From: an uncultured Microbacteriaceae bacterium
Lineage (GTDB): Bacteria; Actinomycetota; Actinomycetes; Actinomycetales; Microbacteriaceae
DNA length: 5,970 bases
Direction of reading: 5' to 3'
Assembly (NCBI GenBank): GCA_903882245.1
Contig: CAIRWJ010000182.1
Coordinates: 1 to 5,970, forward strand
Part shown: positions 1 to 5,970 of the stretch, piece after piece
Position numbering within the stretch: position 1 is the first letter of the stretch
Layout of the letters: every line of letters starts with the position of its first letter
The notes under the pieces: model-generated
Seen by the model: only the letters and a program-made list of their open reading frames with translations
Told to the model about the DNA's origin: nothing
Databases searched by the model: none
Made by a program: the position numbers and the translations under genes

Positions 1-1336
1 CGATGCTCGCGCCGGCGCGCAACGCCTGTTGCACCGTGACGATTCGACCATCTGTTGGTTTACGAGACTCCTCGAGAAGCGCCGTGATGTCGCCGACGGG
101 TCCGCTCCAGTGGAAGGAACTTCCGCGCTTTTCTAGGGACCGAAGAGATTTTTGCAGCGCGGTGGTGAAGTTTCGGCCGATAGCCATTGCCTCCCCCACG
201 CTCTTCATAGTTGTGGTGAGGCCCGTGTCAGCACCGGGGAACTTCTCGAACGCGAAACGCGGCACTTTCACCACGACGTAGTCGAGAGTCGGTTCGAACG
301 ACGCAGGCGTCACCCCGGTGATGTCGTTGGGGATTTCGTCAAGGCGATAACCAATTGCCAATTTCGCCGCAATCTTGGCGATGGGGAAACCCGTGGCTTT
401 CGACGCGAGCGCACTCGATCGGCTCACGCGCGGGTTCATTTCGATGACGATGACGCGGCCGTTCGCCGGATCGATTGCAAACTGGATGTTGCAACCGCCT
501 GTGTCTACTCCGACTGCCCTGATTATTCGAATCCCGATATCACGCAGATTTTGATATTCGCGATCGGTCAACGTCAATGCTGGGGCGACCGTCAGTGAGT
601 CGCCCGTGTGGACACCCACCGGGTCGATGTTTTCAATCGAGCAGACGACAACCGTATTGTCAGCCGCGTCGCGCATCAATTCGAGTTCGTATTCTTTCCA
701 GCCGAGTATCGACTCTTCGAGCAAAACCTCGCTCGTCGGGCTTTCGTGAAGCCCGTTCTCGACCATTCGGCGAAGCTCTGGCTCGTCATGGGCGAAACCG
801 GAACCGAGCCCTCCCATCGTGAACGAGGGTCGAATCACCACGGGATATCCGGTCTCGGCGACGAATGCGAGCGCTCCATCCACCGATTTCACGACAACGC
901 TCTGCGCGACATCGGCTCCACAGTCGAGCACCAAGTCTTTGAAAATTTGCCGATCTTCGCCCCGCTGAATCGCCTCGAATTTTGCTCCGATGAGTTCAAC
1001 GTTGTACTTCGCCAGGATTCCCTGTTCGTGAAGTGCCATTGCGGCGTTCAACGCGGTTTGACCACCGAGTGTCGGCAAAATCGCATCGGGTTTTTCCTTA
1101 GCGATGATTGCTTCAATTGCCGATGTCGTAATCGGCTCGATGTAGGTCGCATCCGCGAAATCGGGATCGGTCATGATGGTTGCAGGATTCGAATTGATGA
1201 GAATGACCCGAATGCCCTCCTCGCGAAGGACGCGGCAGGCTTGAGTGCCCGAATAGTCGAACTCGGCCGCCTGCCCAATCACGATCGGCCCTGAGCCGAT
1301 AACAAGAACAGAGTGGATATCGTCGCGCTTCGGCAC
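1..1336 (-). CDS. carB: Carbamoyl-phosphate synthase large subunit, 5' part (runs off left edge)
   Basis: CarB uses ammonia delivered by CarA, bicarbonate and two ATP to make carbamoyl phosphate for pyrimidine and arginine synthesis in the cytoplasm. The frame is open for 445 codons from a GTG start; full-length CarB is about 1,070-1,110 residues, so roughly 40% is present. The visible part is the carboxyphosphate half: the pre-ATP-grasp fold with [19 protein letters not shown] (12-30), GGQTALN (91-97), and the ATP-grasp loop [13 protein letters not shown] (169-181). R129, R169, H243, Q285, E299 and N301 fall at the same numbers as the E. coli catalytic and metal ligands. Residues beyond about 402 begin the oligomerisation domain. 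The start is supported by a GGGGGA ribosome site 8 nt upstream, the family-typical VPKRDDI opening, and a 1-nt overlap with the carA stop (TAGTG). The window ends before the carbamoyl-phosphate and allosteric domains. No frameshift or stop was found in a codon-by-codon reading. Confidence 0.97.
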   Translation of the reverse strand, partial: MPKRDDIHSVLVIGSGPIVIGQAAEFDYSGTQACRVLREEGIRVILINSNPATIMTDPDFADATYIEPITTSAIEAIIAKEKPDAILPTLGGQTALNAAMALHEQGILAKYNVELIGAKFEAIQRGEDRQIFKDLVLDCGADVAQSVVVKSVDGALAFVAETGYPVVIRPSFTMGGLGSGFAHDEPELRRMVENGLHESPTSEVLLEESILGWKEYELELMRDAADNTVVVCSIENIDPVGVHTGDSLTVAPALTLTDREYQNLRDIGIRIIRAVGVDTGGCNIQFAIDPANGRVIVIEMNPRVSRSSALASKATGFPIAKIAAKLAIGYRLDEIPNDITGVTPASFEPTLDYVVVKVPRFAFEKFPGADTGLTTTMKSVGEAMAIGRNFTTALQKSLRSLEKRGSSFHWSGPVGDITALLEESRKPTDGRIVTVQQALRAGASI

Positions 1337-2463
1337 TATTTGGTTCCCCCGTTACTCAGCACGAGCTCGCGGAATTCGTCGAACAGGTAGGTGGAATCGT
1401 GAGGTCCTGCCGCAGCCTCCGGGTGGTATTGGACACTGAACGCCGGCCGATCGAGAGCCCGTAGCCCCTCGACGCAGTCGTCATTCAAGCCGACGTGGCT
1501 GACTTCAACGCGACCGAATCCGGCCGGAGAATCGACCACGCCGGTGGTCGGGGCGTCAACAGCAAATCCGTGGTTGTGGGCGGTTATTTCGATTCGGCCA
1601 GTTCTCTTGTCAAGCACGGGCTGGTTGATTCCGCGGTGACCGTATTTGAGCTTGAACGTCTCGAATCCCAGCGCGCGGCCGAGAAGTTGATTTCCGAAAC
1701 AGATGCCAAAGAAGGGAATACGCCTCTCGAGAACTCCTCTCAACAGTTTGACATGTCGATCGGATGCGCTTGGATCTCCCGGGCCGTTGGAGTAGAACAC
1801 CCCGACAGGTTCGATGGCGAGAAATTCGTTAAGCGTGGCCGACTGGGGTAACACGTGAACCTCAAAACCGCGAATAGCGAGGTGGTTGAGTGTCGCGTTC
1901 TTGACCCCCAGATCGAGAACAGCGAGCGCGCCAATAGACGGGCCTACTGCGGGAATGACGTAAGCCTGTTTCGCTGAGACCTCAGCCGACAAATTGCGAC
2001 CAGACATCTCTGGAGCCGCCACGACCGCAGCGAGATACTGTTCCGTGGTACGGCCATCGAGCGGGAATATTCCGGCGCGCATTGCGCCTGATTCTCGGAT
2101 GATTCTGGTGATGGCTCGAGTGTCGACTCCCGAAATGCCCACCACAGCGTTCGAAACGAGGTCGTCATCGAGGTTTCGCTGCGAGCGGAAGTTCGACGAA
2201 CGCCGAGCGGGGTCACGAACAACATATCCCTCAACCCAAATCCGGCCGGACTCTTCGTCCTCGGTGTTCATTCCAGTGTTCCCGATGTGCGGAGCAGTCT
2301 GCACAACGATTTGACCGGCATAGGACGGGTCCGTCAGTGTCTCTTGATAACCGCTCATGCCAGTCTGAAACACAATCTCACCGATTCGTTCGCCCACCGC
2401 ACCATACGATGCGCCATCGAATCGATGTCCGTCTTCGAGTACCAGGGTCGTATTGCGTGTCAT
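1336..2463 (-). CDS. carA: Carbamoyl-phosphate synthase small (glutaminase) subunit
   Basis: CarA hydrolyses glutamine and channels the ammonia to CarB. At 375 residues it is full length. Residues 1 to about 150 are the CarA-specific N-terminal domain, with [18 protein letters not shown] (34-51) and [12 protein letters not shown] (109-120). From about 178 comes a class I glutamine amidotransferase domain, with SNGPGDP (225-231), the nucleophile elbow GICFGNQ (Cys255) and [10 protein letters not shown], which supplies His347 and Glu349 to complete the triad. The Phe-Gly-Asn after the cysteine, in place of Leu-Gly-His, is common in actinobacterial CarA and is not a defect. The ATG overlaps the pyrC stop by 4 nt (ATGA) and has a GAGGA ribosome site 4 nt upstream inside the pyrC end, so the subunit genes are translated in step with pyrC and with carB downstream. 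Many actinobacteria carry a small extra gene between pyrC and carA; here there is none. Confidence 0.98.
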   Translation of the reverse strand: MTRNTTLVLEDGHRFDGASYGAVGERIGEIVFQTGMSGYQETLTDPSYAGQIVVQTAPHIGNTGMNTEDEESGRIWVEGYVVRDPARRSSNFRSQRNLDDDLVSNAVVGISGVDTRAITRIIRESGAMRAGIFPLDGRTTEQYLAAVVAAPEMSGRNLSAEVSAKQAYVIPAVGPSIGALAVLDLGVKNATLNHLAIRGFEVHVLPQSATLNEFLAIEPVGVFYSNGPGDPSASDRHVKLLRGVLERRIPFFGICFGNQLLGRALGFETFKLKYGHRGINQPVLDKRTGRIEITAHNHGFAVDAPTTGVVDSPAGFGRVEVSHVGLNDDCVEGLRALDRPAFSVQYHPEAAAGPHDSTYLFDEFRELVLSNGGTK

Positions 2464-3764
2464 GCGTTCCTCACGAGTTCGGGGGCGACAAGAGTGCCAT
2501 CACTGACAGTTTCGATTCCGCGGAAAATCGTGGACATCACGTGTCCGGGCAGCGTGAACCCAACGAAAGGGCTGTTGGTCGAACCGCCGTGCAAACGACT
2601 CGTGGACCAACTCTCGCTTCTGGCTGGGTCGACCAATGTGATGTTTGCTGGACAGCCCACGGTCAACGGTGAGGCGTAGCCATCAACCCGCCCAATCTCG
2701 GCAGGTGTCACTGACAGGACTCGCGCAACATCGATCCACCCGATGTGACCAGTATCGACGAGCGCATGCTGCACGACGCTCAACGCCGATTCGAGACCGA
2801 CCATGCCGAACGAGGCATCGTGCCACGTGCAGTCCTTCGTTGAGTTGGCGTGCGGTGCGTGGTCCGTCGCAACGATGTCGATCGTGCCGTCCGCAACCGC
2901 TCGACGGAGTTCTTCGACATCCTCGGACGTACGTAACGGTGGGTTGACCTTGTAGACGGGGTCGTAGGCGAGTGCACGGTCATCAGTGAGGAGCAAATGG
3001 TGAGGAGTGACCTCAGCCGTGACGGAAATGCCACGCTTCTTCGCCCACCGAATCACGTCGACAGAACCCGCAGTCGACACGTGGCAAATGTGAAGTCGAG
3101 CGCCGACATACTCGGCCAACAAGACATCTCGGGCAATAATCGATTCCTCCGCCACTCTCGGCCAACCTCGCAGTCCCAGTTCGCTCGACACGCGTCCTTC
3201 GTTGACAACGCCATCAATCGCGAGTCGGGGGTCTTGTGCATGTTGGGCAATCACCCCGTCGAATGTAGCGACGTATTCGAGCGCGCGTCGCATCACAAGT
3301 GAGTCGCCGACGCACTTGCCATCGTCGGAAAAAACCGTCACCGCTGCCGCGCTATGGGCCATTCCACCGATGTCGGCGAGTTGTTCGCCTGCCAGGTTTC
3401 GTGTTACCGCGCCGATGGGACGCACCTGCACATATCCAGCGTGCCTGCCCCGCTCCGCAACAAGCTCAACAAGCTCGGCAGTATCTGCTACCGGGCTCGT
3501 ATTGGCCATTGCGTGAACCGTGGTGAAACCACCAGCCGCCGCAGCGCGTGAACCCGACAGAATCGTCTCAGATCCCTCACCGCCAGGTTCGCGAAGATGG
3601 GCGTGAAGGTCGACCAGGCCGGGAAGAGCAATCAATCCGTGAGCGTCGATCACGCGATCGGCTGAAGCGGTGAGCGAACCGATGTCGCGAATCGTGTCTC
3701 CATCAATCAAGATGTCGGCGGTTTCTTTGCCGAGGAGAGCAGCGCCGCGGATAAGGATAGTCAT
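2460..3764 (-). CDS. pyrC: Dihydroorotase (class I)
   Basis: PyrC cyclises N-carbamoyl-aspartate to dihydroorotate, the third step of UMP synthesis. The 434-residue protein is an amidohydrolase TIM barrel. Visible motifs are [10 protein letters not shown] (52-61, metal ligands His54 and His56), FSDDG (145-149, Asp147, the bridging-acid position of class I enzymes), His175 in QHAQD, His228 in [16 protein letters not shown] (251-257), KVNPPLR (272-278) and ATDHAPH (299-305) with catalytic Asp301. All key residues are present, so it should be active rather than a PyrC-like non-catalytic partner of PyrB. The frame is open for 64 codons further upstream, but that extension lies inside pyrB. The chosen ATG has a GGGGGA ribosome site 6 nt upstream, begins at the family-typical start of the first beta strand, and overlaps the pyrB stop as ATGA. 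A complex with PyrB, known for some bacteria with adjacent pyrBC, is possible but not shown by the sequence. Confidence 0.97.
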   Translation of the reverse strand: MTILIRGAALLGKETADILIDGDTIRDIGSLTASADRVIDAHGLIALPGLVDLHAHLREPGGEGSETILSGSRAAAAGGFTTVHAMANTSPVADTAELVELVAERGRHAGYVQVRPIGAVTRNLAGEQLADIGGMAHSAAAVTVFSDDGKCVGDSLVMRRALEYVATFDGVIAQHAQDPRLAIDGVVNEGRVSSELGLRGWPRVAEESIIARDVLLAEYVGARLHICHVSTAGSVDVIRWAKKRGISVTAEVTPHHLLLTDDRALAYDPVYKVNPPLRTSEDVEELRRAVADGTIDIVATDHAPHANSTKDCTWHDASFGMVGLESALSVVQHALVDTGHIGWIDVARVLSVTPAEIGRVDGYASPLTVGCPANITLVDPARSESWSTSRLHGGSTNSPFVGFTLPGHVMSTIFRGIETVSDGTLVAPELVRNA

Positions 3765-4702
3765 CGTGAATCCCCCATCAATGTGTAGAGCACCGCCATG
3801 CGTAACGCGACACCGTTGGCGACCTGCTCGGTAACCGTCGATTGCGGTGAATCGGCAACGCTTCCCGAGATCTCTAACCCTCGGTTCATCGGTCCCGGAT
3901 GCATCACAATCGAGGTCGACGGTAACCGGCTTAGGCGCGAATGGTTCATTCCCCACAACGCACTGAACTCTGATTCCGACGGGAAGAACCCGCTCGTCAT
4001 CCGCTCCTTTTGAACTCGAAGAGTCATGACAACATCAGGTTTCGTCTCGATTGCTTCGTCGAGTGTTGATACGACGGTTGCGTCCCAGCCCTCAATTTCA
4101 CGCGGAAGAAGCGTCCGTGGCGCAGCGAGCGTCACGGTTGCTCCAAGCGTTTTGAGCAGTAACGCGTTGCTTCGCGCGACGCGCGAGTGAAGGATGTCGC
4201 CGACAATAACTACGGAGATACCTGCTAAGTCCTTTCCGCGAGCGTCGTCGCCACGGAGACGCGAACGAATCGTGAACGCATCGAGAAGCGCTTGCGTCGG
4301 GTGTTCGTGGGTCCCGTCGCCGGCATTGATGATGTGCGCATCGACCCAGTTGTTGTTCGCAACAGTCGTGGCGACACCTGAATGCGAGTGACGAAGCACA
4401 ATAAAGTCTGCGCCCATTGCTTCGAGTGTTTGGAGCGTGTCTTTGAGGCTTTCCCCTTTTGAGACGCTGGAACCCTGCGTCGTGAACGTCGTGACATCAG
4501 CGCTGAGGGCAAGAGCGGCTGCTTCAAAAGAGAGTCGAGTCCTGGTGCTGTCTTCGAAGAACACATTGGCAACGGTCTTGCCTCGGAGTGTCGGCAGCTT
4601 CTTGACATCGCGTGACCGGACGTCGACCATGTCAATCGCTGTGTCAAGGATCGCGATAGCTGTGTCGGTTGTGAAGTCTCGTGTCGAGATGAGGTGTTTC
4701 AC
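3761..4702 (-). CDS. pyrB: Aspartate carbamoyltransferase, catalytic chain
   Basis: PyrB transfers the carbamoyl group from carbamoyl phosphate to aspartate, the committed step of pyrimidine synthesis. The 313 residues match the usual catalytic-chain length. The carbamoyl-phosphate domain shows FFEDSTRTR (48-56), SKGES (81-85, Lys82 and Ser81 forming the loop contributed to the neighbouring subunit), Arg104 and HPTQ (134-137). The aspartate domain shows HSRVARS (172-178), TLRVQ (227-231, Arg229) and HPGPMNRG (268-275), which is the PyrB rather than the ornithine carbamoyltransferase pattern. No pyrI regulatory chain is present in the window, so allosteric control of the E. coli kind is not expected. 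The start is GTG within the GTGA overlap with the pyrR stop, and [10 protein letters not shown] matches the family opening. The ribosome site in front of it is weak, so translation probably depends on ribosomes finishing pyrR. Confidence 0.97.
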   Translation of the reverse strand: MKHLISTRDFTTDTAIAILDTAIDMVDVRSRDVKKLPTLRGKTVANVFFEDSTRTRLSFEAAALALSADVTTFTTQGSSVSKGESLKDTLQTLEAMGADFIVLRHSHSGVATTVANNNWVDAHIINAGDGTHEHPTQALLDAFTIRSRLRGDDARGKDLAGISVVIVGDILHSRVARSNALLLKTLGATVTLAAPRTLLPREIEGWDATVVSTLDEAIETKPDVVMTLRVQKERMTSGFFPSESEFSALWGMNHSRLSRLPSTSIVMHPGPMNRGLEISGSVADSPQSTVTEQVANGVALRMAVLYTLMGDSR

Positions 4703-5223
4703 GCAATGCTCACTTCGTCTAAATCGTCGATCTCGGCAATCGACACGTTCACTCTTTCACTCGTTGAGGTCGGCAAGTTCTTGCCAACGAAATCCGCTCG
4801 AATCGGAAGTTCACGGTGTCCGCGGTCGACCAATACCGCAAAACGGACTGCATCGGGGCGACCGAGAGCGGTGATCGCGTCCAAAGCTGCACGAACAGTT
4901 CGCCCAGAAAACAGAACGTCATCGACGAGAATCACAGTAGACTCATCGATGCCCGATGCCGGAATTTCCGTCGCTACCGTGGCACGGGTCGATTGAGTTG
5001 AAAGATCATCGCGGTACATGGTGACGTCAAGCGTGCCGACCTGGACTTCCTGAGGTTCGATATCCGCCACGAGCCGTGCTAGGCGCCGAGCCAGATGTAC
5101 GCCGCGCGTAGGGATTCCGAGAAAAACTAGCCCGAAGCGGCCACGTTGTGATTCGACAATCTCGTGCGCAATGCGCTTGAGAGCCCGGTCGATGTCGGGC
5201 TTGGTGAGAACGATACGCGTCAC
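4699..5223 (-). CDS. pyrR: Bifunctional pyr RNA-binding regulator / uracil phosphoribosyltransferase
   Basis: PyrR binds a specific hairpin in pyr mRNA when UMP is high and lowers pyr expression; it also has a type I phosphoribosyltransferase fold with some uracil phosphoribosyltransferase activity. The 174 residues are near the family length. Visible motifs are [12 protein letters not shown] (13-24), [13 protein letters not shown] (36-48), [11 protein letters not shown] (63-73), the PRPP loop [13 protein letters not shown] (97-109), [19 protein letters not shown] (131-149) and the C-terminal PTSTSERV. The GTG start is fixed: an in-frame TGA lies immediately upstream, and AAAGGA sits 8 nt before it. 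As the first pyr gene after nusB it has the only real leader in the cluster, and that leader carries a predicted PyrR-binding hairpin covering the ribosome site and the start codon. This implies autoregulation. The stop overlaps the pyrB start by 4 nt. Confidence 0.97.
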   Translation of the reverse strand: MTRIVLTKPDIDRALKRIAHEIVESQRGRFGLVFLGIPTRGVHLARRLARLVADIEPQEVQVGTLDVTMYRDDLSTQSTRATVATEIPASGIDESTVILVDDVLFSGRTVRAALDAITALGRPDAVRFAVLVDRGHRELPIRADFVGKNLPTSTSERVNVSIAEIDDLDEVSIA

Positions 5224-5272
5224 TCAGTAATTCCTTTCCCGCCTCACAGGACGCTTTAAAGGATTCAGTGAC
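5219..5272 (-). promoter_or_regulatory. PyrR-binding leader hairpin that masks the pyrR ribosome site and start codon
   Basis: Seen in the sequence: the minus-strand RNA contains UCCUGUGAGG (5242-5251), an exact match to the UCCNGNGAGG core that PyrR recognises in Bacillus-type pyr leaders. It forms the tip of a three-part hairpin. The upper stem is CGUC/GGCG (5250-5253 with 5240-5243) closing a CUGUGA hexaloop. Next is a purine-rich internal loop (AAAG facing GG). The middle stem is AAUCCUUU/AAAGGAAUU (5258-5265 with 5229-5237) with one bulged A. A 1x4 internal loop follows, then an outer stem GUCACU/AGUGAC (5267-5272 with 5219-5224). The middle stem holds the AAAGGA ribosome site and the outer stem holds the GUG start. 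Known: mycobacterial PyrR acts by translational repression through such a leader. Inference: UMP-PyrR stabilises this fold and blocks pyrR initiation and, through overlaps, the genes downstream. No terminator hairpin with a U-tract is present, which argues against attenuation. Confidence 0.8.
5232..5237 (-). promoter_or_regulatory. Shine-Dalgarno site of pyrR
   Basis: AAAGGA on the minus strand lies 8 nt before the pyrR GTG. With the in-frame TGA directly upstream of that GTG, it settles the start codon. Five of its six bases are paired in the predicted PyrR-responsive hairpin; the final A is the bulged base. Confidence 0.8.
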
Positions 5273-5278
5273 TCAACT

Positions 5279-5698
5279 CTAGTCTTTGTTGAGAGATTTC
5301 CGAGTGACCGCGCCCAAAATTCCACCGATGAAATTTACGGCGTCATCGGATCCGTACTCCGCTGCAAGCGCTAGTGCTTCAGATCGGATTACATCAGGCG
5401 GGGTATCGGTATACGTCAGCTCCCAAATGGAGATGCGAAGAATAGCTCGGTCTACTGGATACAAGCGCGCGAGTGTCCAACCCGTTAACGACGCCGAGAT
5501 CACCGCGTCGATCGCAGAGCCATTTGTGTTGAGACCAGCGAGAATCGAGCGAACGAAGTCCGCTTCGGTCAGGGACTGTAGTTTTGCCCCCTGGCGTGTA
5601 TCGAAATCGATGAGAGCTTGATTGAGTGTGCGACCGCGCTGTTCGGATTCATACAATGCGTCGAACGCCGCTTTGCGCGCCTTCGTTCTGGCGGACAC
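5279..5698 (-). CDS. nusB: Transcription antitermination protein NusB
   Basis: NusB pairs with NusE (ribosomal protein S10) and binds boxA RNA in rRNA leaders to promote antitermination and rRNA maturation. The 139 residues form the all-helical NusB fold. Visible are SARTKARKAAFDALYESE (2-19), the family's basic N-terminal helix; LYPVDRAILRISIWEL (79-94), the diagnostic core helix; and SEALALAAEYGSDDAVNFIGGILGAV across 106-131. The last motif usually reads FVNG; here it is FIGG, so the Asn at that place is replaced by Gly. The GTG start overlaps the efp stop by one base (TAGTG), and I see no clear ribosome site before it, so reinitiation after efp is likely. The efp-nusB pair before pyrR is the standard actinobacterial order. 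A 55-nt gap separates it from pyrR; no terminator is visible, so read-through into the pyr genes is possible. Confidence 0.95.
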   Translation of the reverse strand: MSARTKARKAAFDALYESEQRGRTLNQALIDFDTRQGAKLQSLTEADFVRSILAGLNTNGSAIDAVISASLTGWTLARLYPVDRAILRISIWELTYTDTPPDVIRSEALALAAEYGSDDAVNFIGGILGAVTRKSLNKD

Positions 5699-5871
5699 TA
5701 TTCGTTTACACGGCCTAGGTATGAGCCGTCACGGGTATCGACCTTTACCTTGGTTCCTTGCTCAAGGAACAAAGGGACCTGGATCTCGAGCCCAGTCTCG
5801 ACCGTTGCGGGCTTTGTGCCACCGGTCGAACGGTCTCCCTGAAGACCCGGCTCGGTGTAGGTGATCTCGAG
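5698..5871 (-). CDS. efp: Elongation factor P, C-terminal domain only (5' end missing at a sequence junction)
   Basis: EF-P helps ribosomes through polyproline stretches. The last 57 codons are unmistakable EF-P domain [20 protein letters not shown], then [19 protein letters not shown], and the terminal [14 protein letters not shown] before TAG. EF-P is about 187 residues, so about 130 residues (the KOW-like domain I with the modification loop, and OB domain II) are absent. The gene is not simply cut by the window edge: 99 more bases remain, but upstream of the Leu-Glu-Ile codons the frame gives no EF-P residues, has no start codon, and meets TGA at 5926-5928. The expected residues just before this point (a stretch like LYVELP) are not found in any of the three minus frames. 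A chimeric join, a rearrangement or a truncated pseudogene are all possible. I favour an assembly join because the tail domain and its junction with nusB look intact. Confidence 0.85.
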   Translation of the reverse strand, partial: LEITYTEPGLQGDRSTGGTKPATVETGLEIQVPLFLEQGTKVKVDTRDGSYLGRVNE

Positions 5872-5873
5872 AG

Positions 5874-5969
5874 GAGCGGTGCGAAGCCCGAGTCGTAGAG
5901 TGCCTGTACGCCGGATCCGAGAGCGTCAGAGACGGTCTGGACGAACGGTGCAATTCCGAGGAACGCAAC
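5874..5969 (-). other. Possible fragment of an unrelated coding sequence upstream of the efp break
   Basis: In the minus frame that starts at 5969, 32 codons are open and read like protein: VAFLGIAPFVQTV, then [19 protein letters not shown]. The stretch is hydrophobic with small residues, as in a transporter loop and helix. I sense a faint likeness to sugar-PTS EIIC permeases, too weak to name it. This frame differs from efp's, and after the junction at about 5866-5880 it turns into low-complexity Ser/Arg shadow sequence. A plus-strand frame over the same bases is also open, so coding on this strand is not certain. Confidence 0.25.
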
Positions 5970-5970
5970 C

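Noticed and set aside
608..1294. A 228-codon open frame on the plus strand opposite carB
   Set aside because: It lies wholly antisense to a continuous, fully conserved CarB frame. Its product has no recognisable domain and it is the usual shadow of a moderately GC-rich gene. The plus-strand frame at 152-598 is rejected for the same reason.
3765..3956. A 64-codon N-terminal extension of pyrC
   Set aside because: The extension overlaps the conserved C-terminus of pyrB, shows no dihydroorotase homology, and the internal ATG has a strong ribosome site and the usual ATGA overlap.
5224..5278. Intrinsic terminator or Bacillus-type attenuator between nusB and pyrR
   Set aside because: The only strong hairpin lacks a following U-tract and runs into the start codon; there is no room for a separate terminator and antiterminator.
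5276..5281. TAGAGT as a -10 box for a pyrR promoter
   Set aside because: No reasonable -35 hexamer lies 16-19 nt upstream; the hexamer also includes the nusB stop codon. No promoter can be supported by eye.
5867..5918. CTCGAG (XhoI) and GGATCC (BamHI) hexamers near the efp break, as a sign of a cloning linker
   Set aside because: Six-base sites are common by chance, CTCGAG also occurs within genuine efp sequence, and no vector sequence is recognisable.
5698..5970. Simple one-base frameshift in efp
   Set aside because: None of the three minus frames upstream of about 5871 encodes the EF-P residues expected there, so a single insertion or deletion would not restore the protein.
1..5970. An undescribed defence, mobile or biosynthetic system
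   Set aside because: Every stretch except the last 95 or so bases is accounted for by conserved housekeeping genes and one short leader. There are no repeats, recombinase genes, toxin-antitoxin pairs or orphan genes.

Overview
The window is a stretch of bacterial chromosome in which every recognisable gene lies on the minus strand. In transcription order (right to left) they are: the 3' end of efp, nusB, pyrR, pyrB, pyrC, carA and the 5' part of carB. This is the pyrimidine (UMP) biosynthesis operon in the order typical of Actinomycetota. The protein signatures are actinobacterial: CarB has GGLGSGFA in its ATP-grasp loop, CarA has GICFGNQ around its nucleophile, and the EF-P tail contains [12 protein letters not shown]. 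Base composition is only moderately GC-rich by eye, and gene packing is extreme. I infer a compact-genome member of the Microbacteriaceae/Micrococcales, perhaps aquatic, with moderate confidence.

Layout. Bases 1-1336 hold 445 codons of carB, which runs off the left edge. Bases 1336-2463 are carA, 2460-3764 pyrC, 3761-4702 pyrB and 4699-5223 pyrR. From pyrR to carB every stop codon overlaps the next start by 4, 4, 4 and 1 nt. The only real gap between genes is the 55-nt pyrR leader (5224-5278). NusB (5279-5698) sits upstream and overlaps the end of efp by 1 nt. At the right edge efp is broken. Its last 57 codons are clear EF-P, but upstream of about 5871 the sequence no longer encodes EF-P, and the efp frame meets a stop at 5926-5928. 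The last roughly 95 bases look like a piece of another coding sequence, so either the assembly is chimeric there or the locus is rearranged.

How the genes work together. CarA and CarB make carbamoyl phosphate. PyrB joins it to aspartate and PyrC closes the ring to dihydroorotate. PyrR is the UMP-responsive RNA-binding regulator encoded first in the pyr block. The pyrR leader carries an excellent match to the PyrR-binding RNA consensus (UCCNGNGAGG), at the tip of a predicted 18-bp hairpin whose descending arm contains both the pyrR Shine-Dalgarno sequence and its GUG start. With the translationally coupled overlaps downstream, this suggests that UMP-PyrR represses the block by blocking translation at one site, as described for mycobacteria. 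It would not need a Bacillus-type terminator/antiterminator, and none is visible. I see no mobile element, CRISPR array, RNA gene or undescribed multi-gene system. The leader RNA and the broken efp end are the two features most worth a second look.
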